From Paenibacillus xerothermodurans (GTDB lineage: Bacteria > Bacillota > Bacilli > Paenibacillales > NBRC-103111): DNA of 64,000 nt. Below the pieces are notes generated by a model. It did no database searches. It was not told the DNA's origin and was given only the letters and a program-made list of their open reading frames with translations. This document shows, piece after piece, positions 62,728-64,000 of this stretch. Numbering within the stretch: position 1 is the first letter of the stretch; each line of letters begins with the position of its first letter. The translations under genes and the position numbers were made by a program. The stretch is taken from the NCBI RefSeq assembly GCF_002220865.2, contig NZ_NHRJ02000013.1:38799-102798 (forward strand), read 5' to 3'.

Positions 62728-62801
62728 AAGATTTAAAAATCTAACCGCTGATTTACCAGCCCATCTACAAGGCGGTGACAGAGGAAGCCGCCCTGCTGGA
62801 G
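62728..62801 (+). pseudogene. Fragment of an IS256-type transposase, plus strand
   Basis: About 75 bp encode a degenerate DLKN-TADL then PIYKAVTEEAALLE, the same segment as ADLKPIYKAVTEEAALLE of the transposase at 63393-64000, with roughly four fifths of bases identical. It lies in the opposite orientation and is an older, almost deleted copy. Confidence 0.75.
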
Positions 62802-63006
62802 ACCGGCACCTGCTTTGCGTTTCTTCTTATTCGGCGGTCCTTTTGCTCCCTCACCCACGTTTTAAAAGGTCGACTTAGTTTCTCGTCCAATCTATATCTA
62901 TCTTTATTGAAGGCCATTGTTTATAAAAAACGGTAGATGTTAGGTTTACAGATTGTCATTAGATGTACGTGTTTTACAAATAATGTACATAAAAGGAGAA
63001 TGAATA

Positions 63007-63372
63007 ATGATTAAAAAATCCAAGTTTTTTGCAGGAATCCTAGCAAGTGCGGTGCTAATGACCGGAGCCTTAGCTTACGCTGGTACTTCCTATACTTGGA
63101 ATGAATCAAGAACCTTGCCAGGTATGAATGGAAACGTCACATCATCAATTCAACAAAAGGCTGCTACTGGTGGCAATGCAGATTTAAGCATGCATGCTAC
63201 TGAAGCATATACTATTGATGTGCGGACTGAAGGAACAGGGGGCATTAACGGGGCATACGTGAGAAACGTACAAGGAGGGAATGTATACGCACCTTCTGCC
63301 CCTCAATCACAGGGTTCCAATGTTTGGTTATTATTCAGCTCCCATCTTGGGTCTGTCCAGAATTTTGTGTAA
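63007..63372 (+). CDS. Small secreted protein gene truncated by an IS256-type insertion
   Basis: 121 residues as read, ATG at 63007 after AAAAGGAGAATGAATA. Signal peptide FFAGILASAVLMTGALAYA|GTS, then a Gly/Asn/Thr-rich mature part (WNESRTLPGMNGNVTSSIQQ; GTGGINGAYVRNVQGGNVYA). The final residues GSVQNFV are encoded by the terminal inverted repeat of the insertion sequence (from about 63349), so the original C-terminus is lost. The family was not recognised; small secreted peptides of this kind can be bacteriocin- or adhesin-like, but that is speculative. Confidence 0.7.
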   Translation: MIKKSKFFAGILASAVLMTGALAYAGTSYTWNESRTLPGMNGNVTSSIQQKAATGGNADLSMHATEAYTIDVRTEGTGGINGAYVRNVQGGNVYAPSAPQSQGSNVWLLFSSHLGSVQNFV

Positions 63373-63380
63373 ACCCTCTT
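63349..63380. repeat. Terminal inverted repeat of the IS256-type element
   Basis: GGGTCTGTCCAGAATTTTGTGTAAA is a typical IS256-family end. It starts inside the small secreted-protein gene, and the transposase reads away from the window's right edge toward it. Confidence 0.75.
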
Positions 63381-63392
63381 GAAGCACAGATT

Positions 63393-64000
63393 CTAACGTA
63401 AATGATGCCCGATTCGGTCAGGGAAGAAGACGGAGAGCTGGAGCAGGATTTGTCCCCAGTTCTGCACGCGACCAGTCCATTTTCGTGTCACGTCCATCGT
63501 GGCCAGGTAGAGCATCTTGAGCAGTGCGTCGTCCGTTGGGAAGATGCTTTTACCCTTGGTGACTTTCCGCAGCTGGCGATGGTAGCTCTCAATCATATTG
63601 GTGGTATAGATCAGCTTGCGAATCTCTGGAGGGTACTTAAAGAAGGTGGAGAGTTCCGCCCAGTTGTTGCGCCAGGAACGCACAATGAGTGGGTATTTGT
63701 TGCCCCAAGCCTCTTCAAAGCGATCCAACTCCAACAAGGCAGCTTCCTCAGTCACCGCTTTGTAGATCGGCTTGAGATCGGCTGTGACTTTCTTCAAGTC
63801 CTTGTACGAAACGTAACGTGTAGAATTGCGAATCTGATGAATAATACACTGTTGAATCTCAGTGCCCGGATAACACGCAGTAATGGCCTCAGAGACTCCC
63901 GTAAGGTTGTCCACACAAGTGATCAGAATATCCTGCACGCCACGGTTCCGCAGATCATTGAGCACGTTTAGCCAGAACTTTGACGATTCGTTCTCACCAA
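63393..64000 (-). mobile_element. IS256-family insertion sequence, transposase cut by window edge
   Basis: The minus-strand reading frame is open from 64000 to the stop at 63393, about 200 residues of the transposase C-terminal half. Visible features: DILITCVDNLTGVSEAI (second catalytic Asp), YPGTEIQQCIIHQIRNSTRY, and YTTNMIESYHRQLRKVTKGK with the catalytic Glu in NxxE. These are the signature of IS256/mutator-type (MULE-related) transposases. The 5' part and the other terminal repeat are beyond the window. The element truncates the gene at 63007. Confidence 0.93.

Noticed and set aside
63402..63971. Plus-strand frame of 189 codons
   Set aside because: Antisense image of the IS256-type transposase.
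1..64000. tRNA, rRNA genes and CRISPR arrays
   Set aside because: No cloverleaf-like, ribosomal or regularly spaced repeat-spacer pattern was seen; the two tandem arrays are coding minisatellites without spacers.

Overview
The window looks like a chromosomal segment of a spore-forming, aerobic, low-to-mid GC Firmicute of the Paenibacillaceae. Grounds: a caa3-type cytochrome oxidase cluster with CtaG and a DUF420/CtaM partner; strong AGGAGG-type ribosome binding sites with many TTG and GTG starts; S-layer homology (SLH) proteins; copper-amine-oxidase N-terminal-like secreted proteins; a YesM/YesN-type sensor/AraC-regulator pair; a spore-type LysM/GH18 enzyme; YwmB, YdjO and NupNOPQ homologues. 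No rRNA, tRNA, CRISPR array or prophage was seen.

Layout. 1-5327 (minus): oxidase operon ctaCDEF from a well-formed sigma-A promoter, then ctaG and a truncated ctaM. 5854-9872 (plus): a DEAD-box helicase with a repeat-expanded tail, a guanylate-kinase-like protein with an altered P-loop, and a CvfC/YpgR-like Nfu-HEAT protein. 10156-21748 (minus): a small membrane protein, a metallo-hydrolase, a BmrCD-like heterodimeric ABC exporter, DUF554 and SulP membrane proteins, an RNase H/RecQ pair and a glycosyltransferase. 22027-24276: two copper-amine-oxidase-N-like secreted proteins around a GNAT protein. 24523-30745 (minus): a two-component system next to a DctPQM TRAP transporter. 31006-36738: a radical SAM protein, a polar amino-acid ABC transporter and an erythromycin-esterase-like protein. 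37093-42182: a Met/Gln-rich repeat protein, a cold-shock zone and an aldo/keto reductase. 42279-48210: two divergent SLH proteins. 48528-54208: a GDPD phosphodiesterase, a short UvrC-like nuclease, an alkyladenine glycosylase, a PiT relic, a metallopeptidase and an RDD protein. 54400-59207 (minus): a nupNOPQ-type nucleoside uptake operon. 59405-64000: small genes, a spore-type hydrolase, a zone of decayed genes, a DnaA-box cluster and an IS256-family transposase that truncates a small secreted-protein gene.

The window is notable for gene decay. I recognise relics of a cold-shock gene, a solute-binding protein, a PiT phosphate transporter, a TmrB-like ATPase, an aldo/keto reductase and an IS256-type transposase, most of which would be missed by ORF calling. 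The most interesting noncoding signals are a cold-shock leader hairpin present at two loci (one in front of a dead csp copy upstream of ydjO), a seven-site DnaA-box cluster away from any origin genes, a strong promoter feeding a terminator about 45 bp away (sRNA candidate), and an SD-complementary inverted repeat before the SulP gene. I did not find a convincing wholly new multi-gene system. All functional calls are from reading the sequence; no database search was run.
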